From Chitinophaga sp. YR573 (GTDB taxonomy: Bacteria; Bacteroidota; Bacteroidia; Chitinophagales; Chitinophagaceae), in the NCBI RefSeq assembly GCF_900110995.1, contig NZ_FOJF01000002.1:496001-560000 (forward strand): DNA of 64,000 nucleotides, written 5' to 3'. The notes below the pieces were generated by a model that ran no database searches, was not told where the DNA came from, and saw nothing but the letters and a program-made list of their open reading frames with translations. Shown here piece by piece: positions 15,990-24,413 of this stretch; positions within the stretch are counted from its first letter, which is position 1, and each line of letters starts with the position of its first letter. Made by a program: the position numbers and the translations under genes.

Positions 15990-16750
15990 GAGTAGCAATT
16001 ATAGAAGATGAACCGGCCACTGCCCGCAACCTGCAGCATATGTTACAGGAGATAGCGCCTGAAGCTGAAGTACTGGCCATATTACCAGGAGTAACAGATG
16101 CTGTGAGCTGGTTACAGCAACATGCGCAGCAATGTGATCTGTTGTTTATGGATATCCGTTTAAGTGATGGATTATCATTTGAGATTTTCAGTCAGGTACA
16201 TATTACGTTGCCGGTGATTTTCATTACTGCTTTTGATGATTATGCCTTGCAGGCATTCAAGGCCAATGGCATTGATTATATCCTAAAGCCTTTTGATGAC
16301 GGAGAGCTGAAACAGGCGTTGGTGAAGTTTAACCGGTTGCGTACACAGGGTGGAACAGATAGTTATGCGCAGTTATTAAAGATTGCAGAAAGCCTGAAGG
16401 GGAATACCTCTTATAAACAATCTTTTTTGGTACATACACGGGATAAACTGATTCCGCTAACAGCCGGGCAGATCTCCTGGTTTTATACCGCCAATGAGAT
16501 TGTATATGCCGGTACAGCAGATAACAAACAGTATATCATAGAGGCCACAATGGAGCAATTGCAGCAGCAACTGGACCCGGCCTGTTTTTTCAGGGCTAAC
16601 CGGCAGTTTATTGTGCAAAAGAAGGCCATTCTGGAAGTAGATTTTTACTTTAACGGACGTTTATCCCTGAAAATCAATCCTCCGGCAAAAGAGCAGATTT
16701 TGATCAGCAAGGCAAGAGTGCCTGAATTTCGTCAGTGGATGAATAGTTAA
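15986..16750 (+). CDS. LytTR-family response regulator
   Basis: 254 residues. The receiver domain starts 'RVAIIEDEPATARNL', with the phospho-acceptor D56 in 'LLFMDIRLSDG' and 'FITAFDDYALQAFKANGIDYILKPF' features (quoted: FITAFDDYALQAF, YILKPF). The C-terminal LytTR DNA-binding domain (about 140-250) has 'FLVHTRDKLIPLTAGQISWF', 'FFRANRQFIVQKKAI' and the usual 'ISKARVPEFRQWM' end. LytTR proteins bind direct repeats upstream of targets. It is translated together with the kinase gene through an ATGA overlap. Confidence 0.92.
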   Translation: MRVAIIEDEPATARNLQHMLQEIAPEAEVLAILPGVTDAVSWLQQHAQQCDLLFMDIRLSDGLSFEIFSQVHITLPVIFITAFDDYALQAFKANGIDYILKPFDDGELKQALVKFNRLRTQGGTDSYAQLLKIAESLKGNTSYKQSFLVHTRDKLIPLTAGQISWFYTANEIVYAGTADNKQYIIEATMEQLQQQLDPACFFRANRQFIVQKKAILEVDFYFNGRLSLKINPPAKEQILISKARVPEFRQWMNS

Positions 16751-16883
16751 AAGACGTATCTAAATAAATTGAATAAGTTCACCCCCCATATTTGCCGTTT
16801 CACCGGAAAACGAAAAACTTCGCCCTGATAAAACATCTAACTAGCAGTTAAATTATTTATCACCAATTTTAAAAAGTCATTCT

Positions 16884-17645
16884 ATGAAAAGAGAACGCAT
16901 CACTTTCAGTAAAGCTGCATTGTTATTCGTTTGTTTATCCGCAGGTATTTTATTTACTATTTCTTCCTGTAAGAAAGATGATTCTACAACTACTGACACG
17001 ATATCTGATGATGATGTATCAGAAGTGGTAAGTCAGTCAGTATCTACACAGAGTGGGGGCCTTGTTACCCAGTCTACTGCTGCCGCCAGTATGACTTCCA
17101 CAGTTAGTTCCATGAGAACGAGTGCTAAGATCGCAGATCAATGTGGTATTATGCATGATACTACTATTACGGGAGCAAGCGAGGCAGGCGCTGTTATCAC
17201 CTACAGCTATAACTGTAGCTGGAACTGGCTGCTGACCTGCGATGGTACTACTCCGCAGACATACGTATGGAATTATGCAGGTAAGGCTTCTTATGATGCA
17301 CCAAGAATGTCTTCCAGCGACAGTTCAAAGGCGAACATTACTATTACCGGTTTAGGTGGGGACAGTACATATTATGTAGTGAACCAGACTTATGTACGTA
17401 ATGGTAGTCAGACTTCTAAAATCAATGAGAAGCGTTCTTTTACGAGTGTGATTACGATCACTTCTGCTGATATCAGAATCAGTAAAAGTACGCTAAAGGT
17501 TATCTCTGGTACAGGTACTGTTTCAATAAGTGGTACAGTAACCGGTGGTAAATCTTTTACACGCACAGGAACGATTACTTTCCTGGGTAACGACAAGGCA
17601 ACACTTGTTTTAACAAATGGTAAGTCTTACACGATAGAATGGTAG
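16884..17645 (+). CDS. Lipoprotein, paralogue of the next gene
   Basis: 253 residues. A lipoprotein signal peptide ends 'TISSC-KKDD', so it is lipidated at about C29. The mature part is Ser/Thr-rich with an acidic start (TTTDTISDDDVSEVV) and a beta-rich body with 'YSYNCSWNWLLTCDG', 'DSTYYVVNQTYVRNG' and 'ISGTVTGGKSFTRTGTITF'. Two Cys pairs in the body may form disulfides. The same architecture recurs in the gene at 17869, so this is a duplicated family. The function is not recognised. Followed by a strong terminator at 17663-17698. Confidence 0.75.
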   Translation: MKRERITFSKAALLFVCLSAGILFTISSCKKDDSTTTDTISDDDVSEVVSQSVSTQSGGLVTQSTAAASMTSTVSSMRTSAKIADQCGIMHDTTITGASEAGAVITYSYNCSWNWLLTCDGTTPQTYVWNYAGKASYDAPRMSSSDSSKANITITGLGGDSTYYVVNQTYVRNGSQTSKINEKRSFTSVITITSADIRISKSTLKVISGTGTVSISGTVTGGKSFTRTGTITFLGNDKATLVLTNGKSYTIEW

Positions 17646-17662
17646 AATTGTGGTAGGTAATG

Positions 17663-17698
17663 AAACTCCCGGCAGGAAATACTTCTTACCGGGAGTTT
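17663..17698 (+). terminator. Intrinsic terminator after the first lipoprotein gene
   Basis: AAACTCCCGG and CCGGGAGTTTT flank a 16-nt loop. The 3' side ends in a T-run, 18 bp after the stop codon. Confidence 0.85.
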
Positions 17699-17790
17699 TC
17701 ATTTTCAATAGTTTACACGCATTAATATTTAAATAACGCAATAGAATGTGTATTTCTACGTTTATATTATGATTTTTAAGTATATTATAT

Positions 17791-17798
17791 TAGCTTTG
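17791..17798 (+). promoter_or_regulatory. -7 box (TAGCTTTG) for the second lipoprotein gene
   Basis: Exact TAnnTTTG match 70 nt before the ATG at 17869. No -33 TTG at the usual distance. Confidence 0.4.
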
Positions 17799-17868
17799 TG
17801 AAGGTTCATGTGAATTATTTAAATCAGCATCATTTTATAATCACTAATCACTTAATAATCTACATTCT

Positions 17869-18657
17869 ATGAAAAGAGTAAAGTTCCCCTTATCGCGTAG
17901 CAAGTCTGCTATTCTGTTAATGTTCGTAGCTGCTGGTATTTCTATGGCAATTCCAGCATGTAAAAAAGATGAAAGCACTGCTCCTGCTGTATCTCAGGAA
18001 GATGCATCTACTATGGTAAATGAGTCACTGTTTTCTACTGAAGGAAATGGTTTGCAATTCCAGACAGATAACGCAGTATCTGTTGCCGCTAATTATGATG
18101 GCGCAAGACAAGGCGCAAAAATTACCAGCGAAGATTGCGGTATTAAAAAAGAGAATAGCTATGTTGTGAAGAGCGAGCCTAACACCTCTGGTCTTTCTTA
18201 CAGCTATAACATCCTTTGGAACTGGACTTTAACTTGTAAAGAAAGCGAGCCTGTGTCTTTTGCTATGGCTACTACTGCTAATATCTCTTATACCACTAAA
18301 AAGGTATCTGTAGTAGATAGTTCTGTAGCTGCATTCACCGTTTCTGGTTTACAGTCAGACAGCGCTTACCTGTTAATTAATCAGACTTATAACCATACAG
18401 GTAGCTACACTATCACTTCAGGCGATACTGTTTCTACTTACCACAATACCATCAGCTATAAATCTACTGATGTAAAGGTTAGTAAAGCAACCCGTATGAT
18501 CGTATCTGGTACTGCTGAAGTTACTATCAGTGGAACAAACGCAAAAGGTCAGGTATTCAGCTACTCCGGTACTATTACTTACCAGGGTAGTTACAAAGCA
18601 ATATTCGCTATTAAAGGTGGATCTAGCTTCAACCTTACCTGGACTGGCAGACAGTAA
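17869..18657 (+). CDS. Lipoprotein, paralogue of the preceding gene
   Basis: 262 residues with a lipoprotein signal peptide ending 'AIPAC-KKDES'. The body aligns by eye with the protein of 16884-17645: 'ISYTTKKVSVVDSSVAAFTV' corresponds to its 'DAPRMSSSDSSKANITI', 'YSYNILWNWTLTCKESEP' to its 'YSYNCSWNWLLTCDG', and 'VTISGTNAKGQVFSYSGTI' to its 'VSISGTVTGGKSFTRTGTI'. Both genes share the pre-start sequence ATTCTATGAAAAGA. It has its own -7 box and terminator, so the pair are separate units. Function unknown; probably outer-membrane surface proteins. Confidence 0.75.
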   Translation: MKRVKFPLSRSKSAILLMFVAAGISMAIPACKKDESTAPAVSQEDASTMVNESLFSTEGNGLQFQTDNAVSVAANYDGARQGAKITSEDCGIKKENSYVVKSEPNTSGLSYSYNILWNWTLTCKESEPVSFAMATTANISYTTKKVSVVDSSVAAFTVSGLQSDSAYLLINQTYNHTGSYTITSGDTVSTYHNTISYKSTDVKVSKATRMIVSGTAEVTISGTNAKGQVFSYSGTITYQGSYKAIFAIKGGSSFNLTWTGRQ

Positions 18658-18673
18658 TCAATTAATTAATAAT

Positions 18674-18709
18674 AAAAAGCCCGTCCGGTATTACCGTGAC
18701 GGGCTTTTT
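18674..18709 (+). terminator. Intrinsic terminator after the second lipoprotein gene
   Basis: A 12-bp stem (AAAAAGCCCGTC / GACGGGCTTTTT) begins 16 bp after the stop, with the T-run as part of the right arm. Confidence 0.88.
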
Positions 18710-18749
18710 AATACTAATTGCTGATGTATTGAAGAGGTTCTGATCGGCT

Positions 18750-18821
18750 CTTGAACAGGATTATCCTCCGTTTATCCTCCGTCTTTTAACGGAGGATAAA
18801 CGGAGGATAATCCTGTTCAAG
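18750..18821. repeat. Perfect 33-bp inverted repeat with 6-nt loop
   Basis: Arms at 18750-18782 and 18789-18821 are exact reverse complements around CTTTTA. Each arm contains two direct ATCCTCCGT words, so the arms can also pair out of register. No T-run follows, which argues against a plain terminator. A cruciform, an operator for a repeated site, or an element end are possible. Confidence 0.85.
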
Positions 18822-18918
18822 TCCTGTTTTGTTCCTGTTCTATTCCTCCTGTCACTGCTATAGAAGTTACTTTATTATTAGTTCCTGGCTACATCATTAT
18901 AGCGGCAAGCCTCTTAAC

Positions 18919-19027
18919 GTTTACCTTTGGAACAAAGGTCTTCATGTTTGCGAAGTAAACATTTTAATTGTCTCTGCACAGCGGAGACAATGCCATAACG
19001 TTTTATCATTCCAGCCTTTGCCAAAGG
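18919..19027 (+). ncRNA. Candidate structured RNA: multi-hairpin leader upstream of the giant-protein operon
   Basis: Five stems can be read. GTTTAC/GTAAAC (18919-18924 with 18955-18960) encloses two hairpins: ACCTTTG/CAAAGGT (18923-18929 with 18933-18939) and CTTC/GAAG (18940-18943 with 18952-18955). Next comes an 11-bp hairpin, ATTGTCTCTGC/GCGGAGACAAT (18967-18977 with 18981-18991, one G-U pair), then CCTTT/AAAGG (19015-19019 with 19023-19027). ACCTTTGG can also pair with CCAAAGGT at 19021-19028, giving an alternative fold. No known family is recognised; direction is assumed from the downstream operon. Confidence 0.3.
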
Positions 19028-19307
19028 TTTCTACTAGTTTGTGAGACAACTTTTTTACTATTTCTTTGTCATATCCAGCCCTTTGATTGCTATTACTTCT
19101 GATGATCCCCCATCAGTTATTCAATTTCTTAACTCAGAAGATACAGTTGTTATTCAATACTTAACGAATTGTGTTTTATATTATATAGTTGATGTATACA
19201 CTTTGTCGATACTCCTTATTAGGTTTTTAGTCCCCTATCCCCGTCTTTTATAAAAGGTCCGCAAATCGATTTTCATTATTAATCCTCGCACCCAATTTTT
19301 AACTATT

Positions 19308-22300
19308 ATGGATAGTGTTACTCTTCATTTCGATTTCAGCCACCTTCAACATTTAAATAAGGATGGCCTGAACATTAAATTCGTCAATTCAAACAAAAAT
19401 GCCGTTGTAAAAGAGCATACCCCTCAAACGCTGGCACATTACCGGAGTACGAATAAACTACTGCAGGTATTATCAGATGATGCATTGGGCAAATTCACGC
19501 ATTATGTGGAGCATGCGGAGTTTTCATCAGAAGAGATAGGGTTTAATGTGATCACCTATCCTTCTGCACGGCCAGGCGCAGTGGCTGGTGAAATAGCCGC
19601 TATGTATAACTACATTCCGAGGGAAAAGCTTAAAAAGGCAGTAAGTGTTATGAATGCTAACGGCAGAAATGCTTTCCTGCCGGCAAAATTAAAATATTAT
19701 ACCGCTGCTACCTTAAAACATGCAGCGCCACTTGCCCTGCAGGAATTAACCGATTATCATTCAGATACTAACCTTACGGTAAATATCCTGGATACAGCCC
19801 TTTCGGTTGTAATGCAACATCCTGAGATAGCAAGTGTGCTGGCAGATGTACATTACCGTATAGCAGAAGATATCATCCTGGCAGACCCTCTTTTTACGGA
19901 CCTGTGGCAATACCTGCTGATGCACCCTGCCGAAGGAGATGCTCCCTGGTATGATAATACAATAGTAAAAGATCCGGCCGGCAATATTATGCCGCCTGCC
20001 AGCGACCTCATAGATTGCGACGGAGAAGTTATTGTATGGCCCGTTATAGAGATAGAGGGAAAAGAGGTGAGCGCTATACCACAATACAATCTTTCTGATG
20101 GTTTGAAAGAGGTGATGACGCCCCTTTTGCAAAGTATATTACAAAAACTGAAAGATACATCCTGGCTGAAAGGCTCCCAATGGGATGCCATCAATGGCAG
20201 TACAGGCGAAACCAGTGTAAGTGACCAATCAGACCCTGTACTGAAGGCTGAACATTTATTGGGAGACAGTGGTAAAACCAAATGGACCATTAATAATAAG
20301 ACTTCAGAATTTGGCCTTCACCTGTATTGGGAAACCTTACAGTTTGACGATGCCTCAAAAAGGCTCAGCTTTGAAGTGAAGAACTGGCCTAATCGTGGAT
20401 TAGGTGTTTATTGCCAGTTTAAAACACCTGATGGCGCTATTATTAACAATCCTGCCAACTGGGAAAGCGCTACCGGTGGTTTGAACGGGCTGGTAAAAGA
20501 GTGGTTTGAAAACAGCACCAGTAAAAAATACCTCACTTATATGGGTGCTGGTAGCCTGTTTTTTGGTTTTCCTGTTTGGGCGCCTAAGGTCAGGCTTTCT
20601 TTCCCGGTACCAGACAATGCCAGTACTGTCAATGTATTTTTTGGCGGGTTAGGAGTAGGCAACTGGGATATGGATGTAGATAAACTGGGCCTTGTTTATA
20701 CTTCTGTTGTTTGTTACGGTATACCAGCTTTGTTTTCAGCTTTATCTGTTGGTGTTTCCTCCTCCCAATGGTATGCAGACTTTTTTAAGAAAAGGGAAAA
20801 TGTAGTGATATTGGTATCAGCTTCACTGGCCTGTTATACGCTGATTGTTGGCGCGGCAACACAAAACGGAATGGATATAGAACCCTTTCTTATTAAAGCC
20901 GCAGAGTTTGTAGGAGGTATCCTGTTCTCTCAGGGCATGAAAGAATTCATGGCCCCTGCAGTAGCACAGGTATCTAAAGATAAGGTCATCCAAAGTACAC
21001 CGGTTACGGGTCTGGCACACCAGCTGATTAGTATGACCAGTGCAATTACCAGTATGGTAGCCACCACTACACAAGTGTTAATGTCACCAGCCACGTATAA
21101 TATCGAGGCTAAACGTTCTATGCAACTGACCGTACAGGTTAAACCAGACCCTACGCATGGCACCTCTTCCCAGGCTCCCATCTGGCCTAAGGCAAGCGAC
21201 AATTACCAGATCCTGGTTCAATACGAAGGCAATACCTCTTCAAAAAAGAAAGTAGGCAAAATGCCCCTGAAAAGTGATGAACCGATTGAAGTACTTTTTT
21301 CAGAGAAAACGCAGGATGAATTACCAGTAGCACCCGGACAAAAAATGCAGATCATTACTACCGTTTATTCAAAAGAAGAATGGATTGTAGGGCAATGGAC
21401 AAGCGGCTGGATGGATGCAGTACCTACAAAAGATGGCGCACGCAGAGAAGAAGGGTCTATTATTGAACGACTGGTCCCTTTATTATCTTCCACAAAATAC
21501 CAGCATCTTGAAAAGCTGGATTATAATGGTAAGGAAAAGAAATACCAGTGGATTAAAAAAGCAGATGCACCCAAAGCTACACGGGCCATACTGAATCATC
21601 AGGACCTATCCGAACTGGTCAATCTTACCATCAATAACATTGCTTATAAGATCGGTTATTGCTACCGTGGGGGACAACAACAGCTACCACTTGATTATGG
21701 AACGGGCAAACAATCCACGCCGATGTACCTGTTGAAAGCTGTGTCAACACTGGCCAATCCGGGTGCAGGTATGAAGGTTTCCACCCTTGGACAGAGCATA
21801 CAATCTTACATTGCCTTTGACCAGTTTGGACCAGCAGGTCTTTTTGGTGTGGATCAGGCGGAAAGTTTTATGCCGGACCTGAATACAAAACCCGCTGTTG
21901 CAGCTGCGTTACGAAGTCTGTTTTCTACCAATGGATTCGCGCTTCCAGCTAATGCAGTTGTTACCGTGGTGAAAAAAGATGCGTCGTGGACAATAGGTAT
22001 ACCAGGGAGTAATCCATTATATGACCTCCGCCGGGAGGTAGATGTGATTAAAGTATTCAGGTGGCCTACACCGGAGTTTAGTCCTAATAATTTCTATCTC
22101 GATACAAGGACTTATGATACACAGAAAATGTATCACCTGCGCCTGGTTGATCTGAATGATGAGAAAAATCCATCGTTCGACTTTGCATCCCGCAAAAGCT
22201 GGGGTGCATTCGCGATGGAGCATATCAGCGCTGTTGCTATTCATCCAAACAATTTTGCACTGGCTATCAGCTACCGGAATAATAAAATCGCGATTGTTGA

Positions 22301-23294
22301 ATTACCGGCAACAGGGATGGACGAAGCAAAAGCGCCCATAGCTATTCCTTTGTCTGGTAAAGGCGTGCGGGAAGGCTTGCTGCAGGGCCCTGTGGCTATG
22401 ACTATTGCTGCCGATGGAAGGATTCTGGTACTGGAAGATATTAACGCGCGGATCCAGGCTTTTGATACCAGGGGTAACAGTGTGCCCTGCTTTAAAGCAG
22501 AACTTTCCTTTCAGGTTTCATCGTCATTAAAAGCAACACTGTCTGCAAAAACAAGCTCCGTTTTATTGATGCAGGCACTGCAAAAACAGGTGCCGGTATA
22601 CTATCCCAACAGTGATCAGCGCTACCTTCTGGTATCCTTAACCAGCTTAACCAGCTCATTCAGAGAAGAGCTGAATACAGGCAGACTGAGTAATGCACTA
22701 CGGGAAAAATTCAAAGCAAGGCTATTATCCCTGAGCAACGATGCGGTATGCCATTGTACGGAAAAAGATAAACTATGGCTCATTGTTGATCCAACAGAAG
22801 GTATCAGTTATGATGTGCGTTTTAATGGCGAAAAAACAAACGAGATTGATGTGTACAGAAGTATGAACCTGACCATTGGTGAAAAATCGCCGGGCAAAAT
22901 ATGGACGGTGGAAGATCAGACCAACAGTCTTTATTATGATGTGCAACTGAATGAAACTGCTATTATATTCACCCGTTTATCTTCTGTAATGAAGCTGAAG
23001 GATGCTCCCGGCAGTCAAAGGACCTACCTGGATATCAGCAGTGAAACAAAGGGCTTTATTTATGTGCTTTCTTACAAAGATACCGGCACGAAATCAGAGG
23101 ATTACAAACTGGATATTTATAACCCGGACGGCACTCCGCTTACTCCCAATAAACTTTCAGATAACGGACAGGTGAATGCAGCAAGATTTGTGGTAGACCA
23201 GTGGCGGACATTATTCACCCTGAATTATGAACAGATGGAAGGTGCGGCAGGCAGGCCAGAGCCAACTATTAGCCAATGGATCCCTACAACTTAA
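19308..23294 (+). CDS. Giant cytosolic or non-classically exported protein, first gene of an unrecognised three-gene operon
   Basis: 1328 residues, not recognised as a known family. No signal peptide. The N-terminal third is globular (about 1-320). A beta-rich domain (about 325-460) leads to two hydrophobic segments at about 464-484 (SVVCYGIPALFSALSVGV) and 497-520 (NVVILVSASLACYTLIVGAA), followed by an amphipathic stretch rich in Ala, Val and Met (about 530-600), which could form a membrane-inserting hairpin. A NHL/propeller-like segment lies near 965-1060 ('ISAVAIHPNNFALAISYRNN', 'GPVAMTIAADGRILVLEDIN'). A module of the form V-x-x-KD-x-x-W-x-I recurs near residues 884-917, 1135-1185 and 1186-1225, and again in the third gene. 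The next gene starts 12 bp downstream. A secreted or injected toxin-like scaffold is conceivable but unproven. Confidence 0.6.
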   Translation: MDSVTLHFDFSHLQHLNKDGLNIKFVNSNKNAVVKEHTPQTLAHYRSTNKLLQVLSDDALGKFTHYVEHAEFSSEEIGFNVITYPSARPGAVAGEIAAMYNYIPREKLKKAVSVMNANGRNAFLPAKLKYYTAATLKHAAPLALQELTDYHSDTNLTVNILDTALSVVMQHPEIASVLADVHYRIAEDIILADPLFTDLWQYLLMHPAEGDAPWYDNTIVKDPAGNIMPPASDLIDCDGEVIVWPVIEIEGKEVSAIPQYNLSDGLKEVMTPLLQSILQKLKDTSWLKGSQWDAINGSTGETSVSDQSDPVLKAEHLLGDSGKTKWTINNKTSEFGLHLYWETLQFDDASKRLSFEVKNWPNRGLGVYCQFKTPDGAIINNPANWESATGGLNGLVKEWFENSTSKKYLTYMGAGSLFFGFPVWAPKVRLSFPVPDNASTVNVFFGGLGVGNWDMDVDKLGLVYTSVVCYGIPALFSALSVGVSSSQWYADFFKKRENVVILVSASLACYTLIVGAATQNGMDIEPFLIKAAEFVGGILFSQGMKEFMAPAVAQVSKDKVIQSTPVTGLAHQLISMTSAITSMVATTTQVLMSPATYNIEAKRSMQLTVQVKPDPTHGTSSQAPIWPKASDNYQILVQYEGNTSSKKKVGKMPLKSDEPIEVLFSEKTQDELPVAPGQKMQIITTVYSKEEWIVGQWTSGWMDAVPTKDGARREEGSIIERLVPLLSSTKYQHLEKLDYNGKEKKYQWIKKADAPKATRAILNHQDLSELVNLTINNIAYKIGYCYRGGQQQLPLDYGTGKQSTPMYLLKAVSTLANPGAGMKVSTLGQSIQSYIAFDQFGPAGLFGVDQAESFMPDLNTKPAVAAALRSLFSTNGFALPANAVVTVVKKDASWTIGIPGSNPLYDLRREVDVIKVFRWPTPEFSPNNFYLDTRTYDTQKMYHLRLVDLNDEKNPSFDFASRKSWGAFAMEHISAVAIHPNNFALAISYRNNKIAIVELPATGMDEAKAPIAIPLSGKGVREGLLQGPVAMTIAADGRILVLEDINARIQAFDTRGNSVPCFKAELSFQVSSSLKATLSAKTSSVLLMQALQKQVPVYYPNSDQRYLLVSLTSLTSSFREELNTGRLSNALREKFKARLLSLSNDAVCHCTEKDKLWLIVDPTEGISYDVRFNGEKTNEIDVYRSMNLTIGEKSPGKIWTVEDQTNSLYYDVQLNETAIIFTRLSSVMKLKDAPGSQRTYLDISSETKGFIYVLSYKDTGTKSEDYKLDIYNPDGTPLTPNKLSDNGQVNAARFVVDQWRTLFTLNYEQMEGAAGRPEPTISQWIPTT

Positions 23295-23306
23295 AAACAC
23301 TATTCA

Positions 23307-24413
23307 ATGCATAATGATACACAGACGGAATATGCACTTGTGTCTTCCGAATTGCCTTCGCTGCGTGTGATGCTCATTTTTCAAAATACATTCCAGCTCA
23401 CGACTCCGATGACCAGCGAGGACATTAAAAAATTTTTCACAATGGTGGAATGGCTTTCGGGTAACTACCCGGATGTCAAAAATTCGCAATGCCTGATTTG
23501 GTATAACAGTTTCTTTAATGGTCTTGTTACTGTAGACAAGGTAGACATCATGTACCAGGTTTTCAAATACCGGAGATATGTACATGACACGGGGATAGAC
23601 AATTGTCCTTACTATCGGGGAGAAACAAAATGGTACAACTGGTGGTATACCTATCATCATGGATGGAAGTATTGGGATCAGGACGATCAGGATACCATCA
23701 CGGATCCCGGGGTAGGATTGCCCGGACACCCTGCTAACTGGCGAACCATGGCAGATACATTACTCATGGCATGGGGAGATAGTAATCCATCAGAGACATA
23801 CATTAATAAAGGCGTCAGTAATTTGCTAAAAGGTGTAAACGAAGTGCATGCGTCTGAGGATAAGGTAATGAACAACTGGACTGGTATTTCAACGGTTACC
23901 GGAAGCATCTCATCTCTATGGAGTAAGCAAAAAGCAGACTTAGTGGCACTGAAGGCGTTGACCACTATGGATAATAAAAGTTATTTGTTTCTTTTACACC
24001 TGTTAATCGGTTTGGCTACAGGCGATACGAAGATGACTACTTTTGTCAATAAACTTGTTGTAGTGAATACTTCTACGGAAGCATACCCGAACGAAAAATT
24101 CATCAACCAGCTCACTTATTTTGTTCTTATGTACCTGGGTGATATCCGCGAAACAGATGTGAAGTACGGCTGGAATAATGAACAACTACAGACATTTGTA
24201 AGAGACCTGATAAGTGTTATCAATAAAACCACCAGCGCTTCTCCAGGTTCCACGGCAATAGTGGCCAGCCTGAATCTGCAATTAGGGTTGCTTTCTACAA
24301 TATCCTATTACCCTTTGATTGATCCGGAAAGTAGTCAGCCTTTATCAGAACGTAAAAGCGATACACGTGCTGCATTAAACAGGGCCTTAAAAGCAACTCC
24401 AATAGAAGCATGA
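23307..24413 (+). CDS. Unrecognised 368-residue protein, middle gene of the giant-protein operon
   Basis: No family recognised. No signal peptide or membrane helix. The N-terminal part begins with a short strand pattern (LRVMLIFQNTFQL), then a Trp/Tyr-rich stretch at about 105-130 ('YNWWYTYHHGWKYWDQDDQD') followed by 'PGVGLPGHPANWRTMADTLL'. The C-terminal half is helical (SYLFLLHLLIGLA, FINQLTYFVLMYLGDI). The aromatic-acidic patch could be a binding surface. The start is 12 bp after the first gene and the stop overlaps the third gene by 4 bp, so it is an obligate part of the unit. Confidence 0.6.
   Translation: MHNDTQTEYALVSSELPSLRVMLIFQNTFQLTTPMTSEDIKKFFTMVEWLSGNYPDVKNSQCLIWYNSFFNGLVTVDKVDIMYQVFKYRRYVHDTGIDNCPYYRGETKWYNWWYTYHHGWKYWDQDDQDTITDPGVGLPGHPANWRTMADTLLMAWGDSNPSETYINKGVSNLLKGVNEVHASEDKVMNNWTGISTVTGSISSLWSKQKADLVALKALTTMDNKSYLFLLHLLIGLATGDTKMTTFVNKLVVVNTSTEAYPNEKFINQLTYFVLMYLGDIRETDVKYGWNNEQLQTFVRDLISVINKTTSASPGSTAIVASLNLQLGLLSTISYYPLIDPESSQPLSERKSDTRAALNRALKATPIEA

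Larger units (their letters stand above)
18658..19307. other. 650-bp gene-free region with a perfect inverted repeat and stacked hairpins
   Basis: After the terminator this stretch holds a perfect 33-bp inverted repeat (18750-18821), a T/C-rich run with repeated TCCTGTT words (18810-18860), and a block of hairpins (18919-19027). The last 250 bp are AT-rich and lead into the giant-protein operon at 19308. Short frames here start at GTG or TTG and lack coding character. Confidence 0.7.

Noticed and set aside
18919..19027. Integron attC site
   Set aside because: The core-site consensus (RYYYAAC/GTTRRRY in the right geometry) is not met and no integrase is nearby.
18829..19253. Two short reading frames in the long gap
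   Set aside because: They start in the T/C-rich or hairpin region, have no leader or promoter fit, low-complexity composition and no family features.
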